DNA of 64,000 bases, taken from positions 868,001 through 932,000 of the forward strand of contig CAVZCC010000001.1 in the NCBI GenBank assembly GCA_963773765.1. The letters are read 5' to 3'. Within the stretch, counting starts at the first letter, position 1; every line of letters starts with the position of its first letter. The notes beneath the pieces were generated by a model that was given only the letters and a program-made list of their open reading frames with translations, did no database searches and was not told where the DNA came from. The translations under genes and the position numbers were made by a program. Positions 16,159 through 24,796 of this stretch are shown here, in pieces. This DNA comes from CAVZCC01 sp963773765. Lineage in GTDB: Bacteria > Actinomycetota > Acidimicrobiia > Acidimicrobiales > Microtrichaceae.

Positions 16159-18078
16159 GGGCCCCACACGCCGTTGGCCCGCGCCCGGATGGACACGTCG
16201 TACTTCGAACCCAGGCACAGCCCGAACGCCTGCACCCGACCGGAGGACACCTGGCCCTCGATCACATCGCTGTGGTCCGTCACACAGCCACCCAGGAAGA
16301 ACCCGTCCATGGAGATCTCATAGCCGTCCGCACCCGCCACGATGTTCCACGCGAAGTCCCCGTAGGTGTCACAACACCCCTGGCCCGTCCTGGTCAACCC
16401 CGTCGGCGCCGCCGGCGCGCCCGACGCCGTCACCGAACGGGTCGTGGACGACGACGCCCCGTACGAGTCGGTGATGGTCAGGGTCACCACGAAGGTGCCG
16501 GCCGGGAAGGCCTTGTTGATGGTCTGTCCCGAGCCCGAGCCCAGCTCCTCGAAGTTCCAGGAGTAGCTGGTGATGGATCCCGACGAGTCCGTCGATCCGG
16601 AGGCGTCGAAGGACACGTTCAACGGTGCCGCCCCCGAGGACGGCGTGGCGGTGAACGACGCCACCGGAGCCACGTTGTTGGACACGACCGTCCGGGTGGT
16701 GCTGGCGGTCCCGCCGTTGTTGTCGGTCACGGTGAGGGTGACGGTGAACGTGCCGACGCCGAACAGGTGCGTGGCCGTGGCACCCGAGGCGGTGCCCCCG
16801 TCACCGAAGGACCAGCCGTAGCTGGCGATGGTGCCGTTGGGGTCGGTCGAACCCGACCCATCGAAGGACACCGTCAGCGGTGCGTTGCCGGAGCTCGGCG
16901 TGGTGGTGAACGACGGCAGCGGCAGGGCGTTCGCCACCGTCACGGTCCGCGTGGTGCTGGCCGTGGCGCCGTTGTTGTCGGTCACGGTGAGGGTGACGGT
17001 GAAGGTCCCGACGCCGAACACGTGGGAGGTGGTGGCACCGGACCCGGCGTCCCCGTCCCCGAAGTCCCAGGCGTAGGAGGCGATGGAGCCGTCCGGGTCG
17101 CTGGACCCGGACGCGTTCAGCGCGACGGCCAGGGGGGCGGTGCCGCTGGACGGGGAGGTGGTGAACGACGCGATGGGGGCCAGGTTGGTGGCCGTGATGG
17201 TGGTGCTGGCGGAGTCCGTGGCGCCGTCGGTGTCGGTCACGGTCACGGTGGCGGTGTACGTGCCCACGCCGTAGGTGTGCTGCGGGCTGGGGCCGGAACC
17301 GCTGGCGCCGTCGCCGAAGTCCCAGGCGTAGGAGGCGATGGGACCGTTGGCGTCGTTGGATCCGGTGGCGTCGAACTGGACCGTCAGCGGACCGGGTCCG
17401 GTGCCGGGCGTGGCGTTGAGCGCCGCGACCGGGGCCGGGTTGCCCACGGTGATGAGCACCGACGCGGTGTCGGTCCGCCCGTAGTTGTCCGTCACCGTGA
17501 GCGCTGCGGTGTAGGTGCCGTTGTCGTAGGTGTGCGACGCGTTCAGGCCGGTGCCCACGGCGCCGTCACCGAAGTCCCAGGCGTAACTGCTGATGGTGCC
17601 GTCCGGGTCGCTGGACGCTGCGGCGTCGAAGGACACCGCGAGGCGGCGCGCTGCCTCCCGTGGTGGAGGGTGTGAAGGCGGCCACCGGATCCCCGTTGGT
17701 GGCGGTGACGGTGCGGGTGTCGGAGTCCGTGGACCCCAGGTTGTCGGTCACGGTCAGGGTGACGGTCCAGGTCCCGGGTGAGAACACGTGGGTCGGCGCC
17801 ACGCCGGAGGCCACCCCGCCGTCACCGAAGTCCCAGGAGTACGCCGCGATCACCCCGCCCAGCACGCTGGACCCGGAGGCGTCGAAGTCGACGACCAGCG
17901 GGGCCGGACCCGAGGTCGGCTCCGCGGTGAAGGCCGCGATGGGCACCTGGGCCGGCACGGTGGTGGTCGCTCCACCGCCGCCCGGGGGCGTGGTGGTGCA
18001 CGCGGCGGCCACCAGGCCCACGAAGGCCACCATCGCCACGGCGATGAGACGCGGGTGCTTGATCCGACGCTGATGCAT
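16128..18078 (-). CDS. Surface lipoprotein with six PKD domains and Cys/FnIII-like cap (one frameshift)
   Basis: N-terminal signal RLIAVAMVAFVGLVAAAC is a good lipobox (VAAAC), followed by a Gly/Thr linker, six PKD domains (repeated WDFGDG or WSFGDG marks and LTVTDN strands) and a C-terminal domain of about 90 residues with CCDTYGDFAW and WGPWSGSIRI. The reading frame breaks at about 17643-17648, inside PKD 2: GCGCCGCCTCGCGG carries one base more than needed to join the two halves, so removal of one C restores about 650 residues. The break is either a sequence error or a real inactivation; the downstream half shows no decay, so error is favoured. First of the tandem series in length of stalk, last in transcription order. 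Confidence 0.85.
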
Positions 18079-18106
18079 GTGCTGCTCCCTCAGGACCCTC
18101 TGGAAC

Positions 18107-19547
18107 TCAGAGCGTGATGCGGATGGAACCCGACCACGGGCCCCACACGCCGTTTGCCCGCGCCCGGATGGACACGTCGTACTTCGAACCCAGGCACAGC
18201 CCGACCGCCTGCACCCGACCGGAGGACACCTGGCCCTCGATCACATCGCTGTGGTCCGTCACACAGCCACCCAGGAAGAACCCGTCCATGGAGATCTCAT
18301 AGCCGTCCGCACCCGCCACGATGTTCCACGCGAAGTCCCCGTAGGTGTCACAACACCCCTGGCCCGTCCTGGTCAACCCCGTCGGCGCCGCCGGCGCGCC
18401 CGATGCCGTCACCGACCGGGTCGTGGACGACGTGGCCCCCAGGTTGTCGGTCACCGTGAGCGTCACCACGAAGGTGCCGGCCGGGAAGGTCTTGTTGATG
18501 GTCTGTCCCGAGCCCGAGCCCAGCTCCTCGAAGTTCCAGGAGTAGGACGCCACGGTCCCGTCCACGTCGGAGGATCCGGAGGCGTTGAAGGACACGTTCA
18601 ACGGCGCCGCCCCGGAGGACGGCGTGGCGGTGAACGAGGCCACCGGGGGGCTGTTGTTGGCCGTCACGGTCCGGATGGTGGACGCGGTCGCCCCGTTGTT
18701 GTCCGTGACCGTCAGGGTGACGGTCCGGACGCCGATGGCGAAGACGTGCGAGGTGGTCACGCCGGTGGCCGTGCCGCCGTCACCGAAGTCCCAGGCGTAG
18801 CTGACGATGCTGCCGTCGGCGTCGAAGGAGGCCCCGGCGTTGAACGACACGTTCAGCGGCGAGTTGCCGGTGGACGGCGTGGCCGTGAACGAGGGGACGG
18901 GGGCGTCGTTGGTGGACCCGATCGACCGCGTCTCGGTGTCGGTGTTGCCGTCGTTGTCGGTGACGGTGAGCGTCACGGTGAAGGTGCCCACGCCGAAGCT
19001 GTGGACCGCGAGCGGGCCGGTGGCCGTGCCGCCGTCACCGAAGTCCCAGGCGTAGCCGACGATGCTGCCGTCGGCGTCGATCGAGGCCGATGCGTCGAAG
19101 CTCACGTCGAGCGGCGCTGCGCCGGTGCTGGGCGCGGCGGTGAACGAGGCGATGGGCGGCGCGCTGGCCACCGTCACGGTCCGTGTGGTCGAGTCGGTGC
19201 GACCCGAGTCGTCGGTCACCGTGAGCGTGGCGATCCACGTCCCGGCCGGGTAGACCCGGGTCGCGGAGGGGCCGGTGGCGGTCCCTCCGTCACCGAAGTC
19301 CCACACGTAGCTGACGATGGTGCCGTCCGGGTCGTCGCTGAAGCTGCCGTCGAAGTCGACGGTGAGCGGGGCGGTGCCCGACGACGGGTTGGCCGCGAAC
19401 GCCGCCACCGGCTCCTGGGCCGGCACGGTGGTGGTCGCTCCACCGCCGCCCGGAGGGCGTGGTGGTGCACGCGGCGGCCACCAGGCCCACGAAGGCCACC
19501 ATCGCCACGGCGATGAGACGCGGGTGCTTGATCCGACGCTGATGCAT
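18107..19547 (-). CDS. Surface lipoprotein with four PKD domains and Cys/FnIII-like cap (one frameshift)
   Basis: Paralogue of the gene immediately downstream, with the same first 31 residues (starting MHQRRIKHPRLIAVA) and the same C-terminal cap, but four PKD domains. The frame breaks at about 19446-19456 just after the lipobox: the linker codons TCCGGGCGGCGG carry one extra G relative to the sibling gene. Removing it joins the signal peptide to PKD 1 and gives about 479 residues. GAGGGAG lies upstream of ATG 19547. Only 28 bp separate it from the next gene, and that spacer is nearly identical to the one after the sibling, showing that the whole unit was duplicated. Confidence 0.85.
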
Positions 19548-19574
19548 GTGCTGCTCCCTCAGGACCCTCTGGAC

Positions 19575-20480
19575 TCAGAGCGTGATGCGGATGGAACCCG
19601 ACCACGGGCCCCACACGCCGTTTGCCCGCGCCCGGATGGACACGTCGTACTTCGAACCCAGGCACAGGCCGACCGCCTGCACCCGACCGGAGGACACCTG
19701 ACCGTTGATCACATCGCTGTGGTCCGTCACACAGCCACCCAGGAAGAACCCGTCCATGGAGATCTCATAGCCGTCCGCACCCGGCACGATGTTCCACGCG
19801 AAGTCCCCGTAGGTGTCACAACACCCCTGGCCCGTCCTGGTCAACCCCGTCGGCGCCGCCGGCGCGCCGGTGCCGGTGATGGTCCGGGTGGTGGACGCGG
19901 TGACCCCGTTGTTGTCCGTCACCGTGAGCGTCACCACGACCGAGCCGGCCGGGAAGGTCTTGTTGATGGTCTGGCCCGAGCCCGAGCCCAGCTCCTCGAA
20001 GTCCCAGGCGTAGGACGTGATCGAGCCGTCCAGGTCCACCGAGGAGGAGGCGTCGAGGGTGACCGCCAGCGGGGCGGGCCCGGTGGTGGAGGTGGCGGTG
20101 AAGGCGGCGATGGGCGGGTCGTTGGTGGCCGTGATGGTGACCGAGTCCGTGGACACCGCACCCTGGTTGTCCGTCACCAGGAGCTGTGCGGTCCACGTGC
20201 CCGGGGCGTAGGTGTGGTCCACCGTGCCGCCGTTGGCGCTGGTCCCGTCACCGAAGTCCCAGAAGTAGTTGATGATGGTGCCGCCCGGGTCCACCGAGGA
20301 GGTGGCGTCGAAGGACACCAGGAGCGGCGCGGAGCCGGTCGTGGGGCTGGCGATCATGATCGCCGTGGGCGGGGTGTTGGTCGGGCCCCCGCCACCGCCG
20401 CCCGGTGCGGTGGTGCACGCCGATGCGACCAGGACCAGTCCGGCCAGGAGGCCGCAGGCGGCCAGCAGTCGATGCTTCAT
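19575..20480 (-). CDS. Surface lipoprotein with two PKD domains and Cys/FnIII-like cap
   Basis: 301 residues, intact. Signal MKHRLLAACGLLAGLVLVAS ends in a lipobox (VASAC); a Gly-rich linker, two PKD domains (NYFWDFGDG; then the variant SYAWDFEELGSGSGQ shared with the siblings) and the C-terminal cap follow. The cap has CCDTYGDFAWN, YEISMDGFFLGGC, AVGLCLGSKYDV and WGPWSGSIRI, that is four or five conserved cysteines on an FnIII-like framework. The last 290 bp are almost identical to those of the two larger siblings. An AGGGACAC ribosome binding site precedes ATG 20480. Exported and lipid-anchored by inference; the ligand is unknown. Confidence 0.9.
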   Translation of the reverse strand: MKHRLLAACGLLAGLVLVASACTTAPGGGGGGPTNTPPTAIMIASPTTGSAPLLVSFDATSSVDPGGTIINYFWDFGDGTSANGGTVDHTYAPGTWTAQLLVTDNQGAVSTDSVTITATNDPPIAAFTATSTTGPAPLAVTLDASSSVDLDGSITSYAWDFEELGSGSGQTINKTFPAGSVVVTLTVTDNNGVTASTTRTITGTGAPAAPTGLTRTGQGCCDTYGDFAWNIVPGADGYEISMDGFFLGGCVTDHSDVINGQVSSGRVQAVGLCLGSKYDVSIRARANGVWGPWSGSIRITL

Positions 20481-20500
20481 GTGTCCCTCCAGGGATCAGG

Positions 20501-21919
20501 TCAGAGCGTGATGCGGATGCTGGACGACCACGGGCCCCACTGGCCGTTGGCCTGGGCCCGGATGGACACGTCGTACTGCGACCCCAGGCACAGGCCGACC
20601 GCCTGCACCCGTCCGTTGGAGGTCTGGCCGTTGATCACATCGCTGTGGTCGGTGACGCAGCCGCCCAGGAAGAAGCCGTCCATCGAGATCTCGTAGGCCG
20701 TGGCACCGGGGACCGGCGTCCAGGCGAAGTCGCCGTAGGTGTCGCAGCACCCGGCGCCGACCTTGGTCAGGTTGGCCGGTGCCACCGTGGGGGCTCCGCC
20801 CACGGCGATGTTCACGGTCTTGGACGTGGAGTCGCCCCGGTTGTCCGTGACCGTCAGCGTGACGGGGAAGGTGCCCGACGTGGTGAACACGTGGCTGGCG
20901 ATGGCGCCCGAGCCGGTGGTGAAGTCGCCGAAGTTCCAGTTGTAGGCCACGATCGTGCCGTCCGGGTCCGCCGAAGGGCCGGCGTTCAGCGCGACGGCCA
21001 GTGGTGGGGTCCCCGAGGTGGGGGTGGCGGTGAAGTTGGCGAACGGCGCCTGGTTCAGCGTGGCCTTGTTCACCATGGCCAGGTCGTAGTCGTGCCGGGC
21101 ACCGCCCGAGGAGAACTGCTGGCCCAGGAACTCCTGGTTCTGGCCCAGGGAGAACAGCTTGCCGCCGTTGATGTCCGGCGGGACGGTGACGATGGGGATG
21201 GCCACGTTGGGGATGCTCAGCGAGGACGCCGCAGCGTCGACGATGGTGCCGAGGGAACCCGTGGAGGCCACACCGACGTAGAAGTTGCTGCCGATGGCGT
21301 CGTCGGGGATGCCCGGGATGCTGCCGAAGAGGGCACCGGCGATGAGCGAGAGCGCGTCGCCGATGTCGCCGAAGAGCTGGCTGACCAGGACGTTGGGGTC
21401 GCTCGGCACGGTGCCGGCCGCCACGGTGGCGTTCAGGGCGTTCTTGACCACGCCGAGGGTGTCGTTGGCCACCCCGGCCACGCTCACGTCGTCCTGCTCC
21501 ATGGCCCAGGTCCAGGTGCCCACGATCTCCAGGCCGTTCGAGGGGTTGACCAGGTCCAGCACGTCCAGCAGCTGGACGTTGTCGAAGTTGACCTCGGCCG
21601 TCTCGCCGCCGGTGAGCACGTGGCTCTGGCCGTCGCCCAGGTCGTTGAACGCGTTGCCGCGGCCACCGGCCAGGCCGACCTGGGCCGATCCGGGCACGCC
21701 GACCTTGACCCGGAACCACAGGTTGTAGACGAAGGGCTCGTCCCGGACGCCGTAGAGGAAGCTGTCGTTGTGGTTCACGACCGTGACCTTGTTGGCCCGG
21801 AACCGGAACGACGAGCCCGCCACGGGAACGCCGGGCGGGGTGGAGCACGAGATGGCCAGGACCGCCAACACCAGCGGTCCGACCAGCATGGACGCGACAC
21901 GACGCGTACGGGTCTTCAT
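20501..21919 (-). CDS. Surface lipoprotein with novel N-terminal domain, one PKD and Cys/FnIII-like cap
   Basis: 472 residues. Signal with lipobox LAISC, then about 270 residues I do not recognise (FRFRANKVTVVNHNDSFLYG, later VPPDINGGKLFSLGQNQEFL), one PKD domain (AYNWNFGDFTTGSG) and the same C-terminal cap as the three downstream siblings, here more diverged in DNA. The N-terminal region is rich in short beta strands and ends in a DYDLAMVNKA segment, suggesting a ligand-binding or structural beta domain. First gene of the array in transcription order; ATG 21919 is preceded by GGGGGAG. A hairpin lies 12 nt upstream. The array is probably one operon with gaps of 20-28 bp. Confidence 0.88.
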   Translation of the reverse strand: MKTRTRRVASMLVGPLVLAVLAISCSTPPGVPVAGSSFRFRANKVTVVNHNDSFLYGVRDEPFVYNLWFRVKVGVPGSAQVGLAGGRGNAFNDLGDGQSHVLTGGETAEVNFDNVQLLDVLDLVNPSNGLEIVGTWTWAMEQDDVSVAGVANDTLGVVKNALNATVAAGTVPSDPNVLVSQLFGDIGDALSLIAGALFGSIPGIPDDAIGSNFYVGVASTGSLGTIVDAAASSLSIPNVAIPIVTVPPDINGGKLFSLGQNQEFLGQQFSSGGARHDYDLAMVNKATLNQAPFANFTATPTSGTPPLAVALNAGPSADPDGTIVAYNWNFGDFTTGSGAIASHVFTTSGTFPVTLTVTDNRGDSTSKTVNIAVGGAPTVAPANLTKVGAGCCDTYGDFAWTPVPGATAYEISMDGFFLGGCVTDHSDVINGQTSNGRVQAVGLCLGSQYDVSIRAQANGQWGPWSSSIRITL

Positions 21920-21931
21920 GACTCCCCCTCC

Positions 21932-21950
21932 GCGGGGCGCCACGCCCCGC
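21932..21950. other. 5'-UTR hairpin before the PKD lipoprotein array
   Basis: Perfect 8-bp inverted repeat GCGGGGCG (21932-21939), loop CCA, CGCCCCGC (21943-21950), ending 12 nt before the ATG of the first array gene. Its position right before the ribosome binding site suggests an mRNA hairpin or operator. A second perfect repeat, CCTGACG-GGT-CGTCAGG, lies at 22002-22018 in the probable promoter region. Confidence 0.4.
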
Positions 21951-22890
21951 AACACAGCAAGCCTGAGGGTAGTTCAGATCTCCGCCGGCGGCCAGCATTT
22001 TCCTGACGGGTCGTCAGGTCGGGGCGGCCCGGAACGCTGTGGGTCGTGTTAGGCGCCTCTCCGCGCAAACAGGACACTGTGGTGGGCGGCCTCTTGTGAG
22101 CGCCACCAGGTTCGACCTTCAACCAGTTGAACAGGCATACGCCCCGCTCATGGGTGGCGACACCGAGGGCCACACCCTCACTTCCACCACACCACGGGAC
22201 GCGATCACGCATTCATGCAGAACCTGCGTCGAGGCCACGACGAACTCGGCGCCGAAGCACGAGATCGGCACCTTCGCGTCGCTGCCGCATTCGACGAGTT
22301 GACCACCATGATCTGATCAACGGTCACGCGATTCGGGCCCCGTCGCACCACCCGATCAAGCAACGCAACAGTGCCCACCGCCGCCCGCGTCACGGGCTGA
22401 GGGGTGGCTCGGAGCCCGAATGGTTCTCGGTGAATTCCCAGCGGACCTTCGGGGCGCTCTGAGCAACGCTCGTCAGTGTTGCACCCATGTCAGCAACAGC
22501 CTCACGTCCGACTACGTCGGCGGACGAACGAGACGGATTTCAGGACAATGTCCATGATTGGTTACACGGTGCGCTCCGCGTCTGGCGACCGGGGGGAGCG
22601 AAGGCAAGCGAGCTTCGAGCAGACTGGTTGCTGATCACTGCTCGGGGAGTCGAGCAGAGGGGATCTGCTGTTGACGGCCAGGTTGATGGGTGCCTCGTTG
22701 ATCACGTTGAGCGTGCGGAACCAGGCACGGCAATACCGGCTGCTCGGTTGCCGTTCGACCTCCAACCGGCGTGCTTCGTTCCGTTCGGCTGGCGCCGGGG
22801 TCGCCAGGGACCCATCACCAATGCCTCCGTCGGCGAAGGTGCACACCCGGACCGCTTCGGCAAGCGGCCGTGGCAGGGCTGCGACTCGGG
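21951..22890. other. Gene-poor region of atypical composition
   Basis: Nearly 1 kb without a gene I can support. Its G+C and third-position bias are visibly lower than in the flanking DNA, and only short, unrelated frames are open. It contains the 22002-22018 inverted repeat, a possible transposase tail (22215-22316), and short palindromes around 22462-22481 and 22509-22528. Best read as remnant DNA of an insertion plus the promoter regions of the divergent flanking genes. Confidence 0.5.
22215..22316 (+). pseudogene. Possible C-terminal scrap of a DDE transposase
   Basis: A 33-codon stretch ending in TGA reads FMQNLRRGHDELGAEARD, then VAAAFDELTTMI. From memory this resembles the last residues of some actinobacterial DDE transposases (NLRRGHYEL...AFDELxxAI). 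Nothing upstream continues the protein in any frame, so if the match is real this is a leftover. Low confidence; a database search would settle it. Confidence 0.25.
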
Positions 22891-23973
22891 ATGACCGCTT
22901 CCGAGATGCACGTGGCCGTCTACACCGATGCCGACGAGCGCGGCGGGGCCGAAGGTGCCATGGGCAACTTGCTTGCCCGCTTCTCCCCCGACATCCAGAT
23001 CACAGTGCTCGGACCGGACGAGGGCATCGTGCGTTGGCTGGCCTCGCAAAGGCCGGGGTCCCGCTATAGCGTGCTGCCAGCCGTACGGTCCCGAAAGGAC
23101 CTGCACGCCATGTGGCAAACACGGACGGCGTTCCGGCGTCTCGGCGCCGACGTCGTCCACTTCAACCTTTCGAGCATGTCGTCGTGCCAGTGGGCGATCT
23201 TGGCGGCCATGACCGTGCCAGGACAGCGGTTCGTGGTGATGGAACACAGCCCGATGGGCACGTGGTCTTCTCTGTCGAAACGGCTCAAACAGCTGACCTC
23301 CGCGCGAGCAAACGCACATGTCACCGTAGGCCGTCGAGCCGCGTGTCTCATCGAGAAGTTGGGAGACCTTCCGGAAGGTTCGCTGTCTGTGATCTATTCG
23401 GGGGTTCCGATCGTGGATCTGGAACCACCGGATCGGCACACCGATGACTTCACCGTTGGGATGCTGAGTCGGCACGACCCCGTCAAGGGAATCGACCTGG
23501 CCATCCGGATGATCGACGACCTGGGCGACGGCTACCGGCTGATCGTGATCGGTGACGGATGGGAGCGCGGCAACCTGGAGGCCCTGGTTGAGACGCTGGG
23601 GGTCGGTGAACGCGTCGAGTTGCTGCCCTTCAGAGACGATGCCCGCATTTTCTGCCCGACCTTCGACGTCTACCTGCTGCCGTCACGGCTGGAAGCGTTC
23701 CCGGTCACGGTCCAAGAGGCGATGCAGGCCGGTGTTCCTGTCGTGGCAACCGAAGTCGGCAGCATTCGCGAGGCTGTGGACGACGGTGAAACCGGGTTCG
23801 TGGTGCCTGTTGAGGACATTCAGGCCATGGCCGCAGCTGTGCGCCGGCTGCGCGACGATCCGGTACTCCGGGACCGCATGGGGAGGCGGGCAAGAGAGAT
23901 CGGCCGCGAGCGGTTCGATATTGAGGCCGGGGCGCGGGCCTGGGAGGCGCTCTACCACGCGCTCCTGCAATGA
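22891..23973 (+). CDS. GT4-family glycosyltransferase
   Basis: 360-residue GT-B glycosyltransferase. Seen: N-terminal DERGGAEGAMGNLL, acceptor-domain VVHFNLSS, a second Rossmann half starting TVGMLSRHDPVKGIDLA, then IGDGWERGNLE, and the GT4 donor-site signature region LLPSRLEAFPVTVQEAMQAG with the paired glutamates, followed by PVVATEVGSIREAV. Donor and acceptor are unknown. ATG 22891 has no strong ribosome binding site; ATG 22906 is an alternative. Composition is less G/C-biased than the chromosome around it, suggesting acquisition by transfer. Its stop overlaps the start of the broken adaptor gene (ATGA), so the two once formed an operon. Confidence 0.85.
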   Translation: MTASEMHVAVYTDADERGGAEGAMGNLLARFSPDIQITVLGPDEGIVRWLASQRPGSRYSVLPAVRSRKDLHAMWQTRTAFRRLGADVVHFNLSSMSSCQWAILAAMTVPGQRFVVMEHSPMGTWSSLSKRLKQLTSARANAHVTVGRRAACLIEKLGDLPEGSLSVIYSGVPIVDLEPPDRHTDDFTVGMLSRHDPVKGIDLAIRMIDDLGDGYRLIVIGDGWERGNLEALVETLGVGERVELLPFRDDARIFCPTFDVYLLPSRLEAFPVTVQEAMQAGVPVVATEVGSIREAVDDGETGFVVPVEDIQAMAAAVRRLRDDPVLRDRMGRRAREIGRERFDIEAGARAWEALYHALLQ

Positions 23974-24663
23974 GGCTGATTCCCGTCTGCCGCCCCGGCC
24001 CTCTGTCGATGAGTACGGAGCCGTGGGCGCTGGCCCGGGACGTCGACGCGGAGCTGACTTCCGTCGCCACGATCGAGCCGGTGTCCCAAGCGCCCGTTGC
24101 CTTTCCGGCCGGCGGAACTGTGGCGACCGTCGATGTCGCTGTCGGTGTCGGTGACACCGTTGCCGTCGGTCAAGAGCTTGCCTCGCTGGACACGGCGCAG
24201 CTCGCACGCGAGCGCTCAATCAGCAGAAGGAAGCGCTCGCCCAGGCCGAACTCGCCCTGAGTCGGGCGTTGGACGGCGAGTCCACCTCGGACGCGCCGAC
24301 GATCCAGCCAGCGGCGTCCTCGTCGACCACGAGCGCCGATGTGGAGCTGCTGGCGACCAGCCAGCAGCCGTCCGGCGGAGGAACCGACACGCAGCTGGCA
24401 GCTCTGCAGCAAGCAGTGATCGACGCCCAGGCCGCGGTCGACCAAGCCATCGCCGCGGCGAACGCAACGATGGACACCGCGACGACCCCTGTGCTCCGCT
24501 GCGTGCCCGGCGGGCGCATCGGACGAACCGACATCCGGCGATCAGGCGATCTCTGCCTGCCTCGACGCGCTCGAGCAGGTCCAACAAGCACAGGCAGCCA
24601 CCGCAACTGCGCAGCAGCAGCTCGCCGACTGTCCGGGGGCCGAAACCCCCGGACTTCCGCTGG
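23970..24663 (+). pseudogene. Broken HlyD/RND-type membrane-fusion (adaptor) protein
   Basis: The first about 80 residues include AELTSVATIEPVSQAPVAFP, then GGTVATVDVAVGVGDTVAVG, a biotinyl-lipoyl-like hairpin typical of periplasmic adaptor proteins. Near 24215 the frame must shift (one base missing before CGCTCAATCAGC) to continue into a coiled-coil-like stretch QQKEALAQAELALSRALDGE. Another shift around 24490-24540 leads to ALEQVQQAQAATATAQQQLA. The reading then runs into tRNA-Asn with no C-terminal half. Some shifts could be sequence errors, but the lost C-terminus shows real truncation. Confidence 0.7.
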
Positions 24664-24666
24664 TTG

Positions 24667-24739
24667 CTCCGGGGGTGAGGCTCGAACTCACGACCCGCTG
24701 ATTAACAGTCAGCTGCTCTGCCAACTGAGCTACCCCGGA
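24667..24739 (-). tRNA. tRNA-Asn (anticodon GTT)
   Basis: Complete cloverleaf on the minus strand: acceptor TCCGGGG/CCCCGGA with discriminator G, D-arm GCTC..GAGC, anticodon stem GCTGA/TCAGC with loop CTGTTAA, T-arm GTGAG-TTCGAGC-CTCAC. The 3' end is followed by GC then A-like sequence but no encoded CCA. Its 3' end faces the atypical 22-24.7 kb patch, the usual side for tRNA-targeted integration. Confidence 0.95.
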
Positions 24740-24766
24740 AAGGCGCCGATCCGCAGGACCGGCGGA

Positions 24767-24782
24767 GGGCACGATAGTGCCC
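24767..24782 (-). terminator. Hairpin between rpoD and tRNA-Asn
   Basis: Perfect 6-bp stem with 4-nt loop (GGGCAC-GATA-GTGCCC), 15 nt after the rpoD stop on the minus strand. No U-tract follows, so it would be a non-canonical terminator of the kind common in high-GC actinobacteria. Confidence 0.4.
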
Positions 24783-24796
24783 AGTCAGCGCGGCCT

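Larger units (their letters stand above)
16128..19876 (-). repeat. Three near-identical ~290-bp gene ends (cap domain)
   Basis: The segments 16128-16431, 18107-18410 and 19575-19876 encode the C-terminal cap in three consecutive genes and differ at only a handful of positions by eye, while the PKD parts between them have diverged freely. The spacer and the first 90 bp of the two larger genes are also nearly identical. This indicates recent tandem duplication or ongoing gene conversion of the ends. Confidence 0.85.

Noticed and set aside
21932..22018. Leader hairpins considered as a c-di-GMP riboswitch
   Set aside because: Neither the GEMM-I core nor tetraloop-receptor sequences are present; only simple stems.
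22487..22894. A 135-codon plus-strand frame before the GT4 gene
   Set aside because: No domain, no ribosome binding site, irregular codon use, and competing frames of equal quality on both strands.
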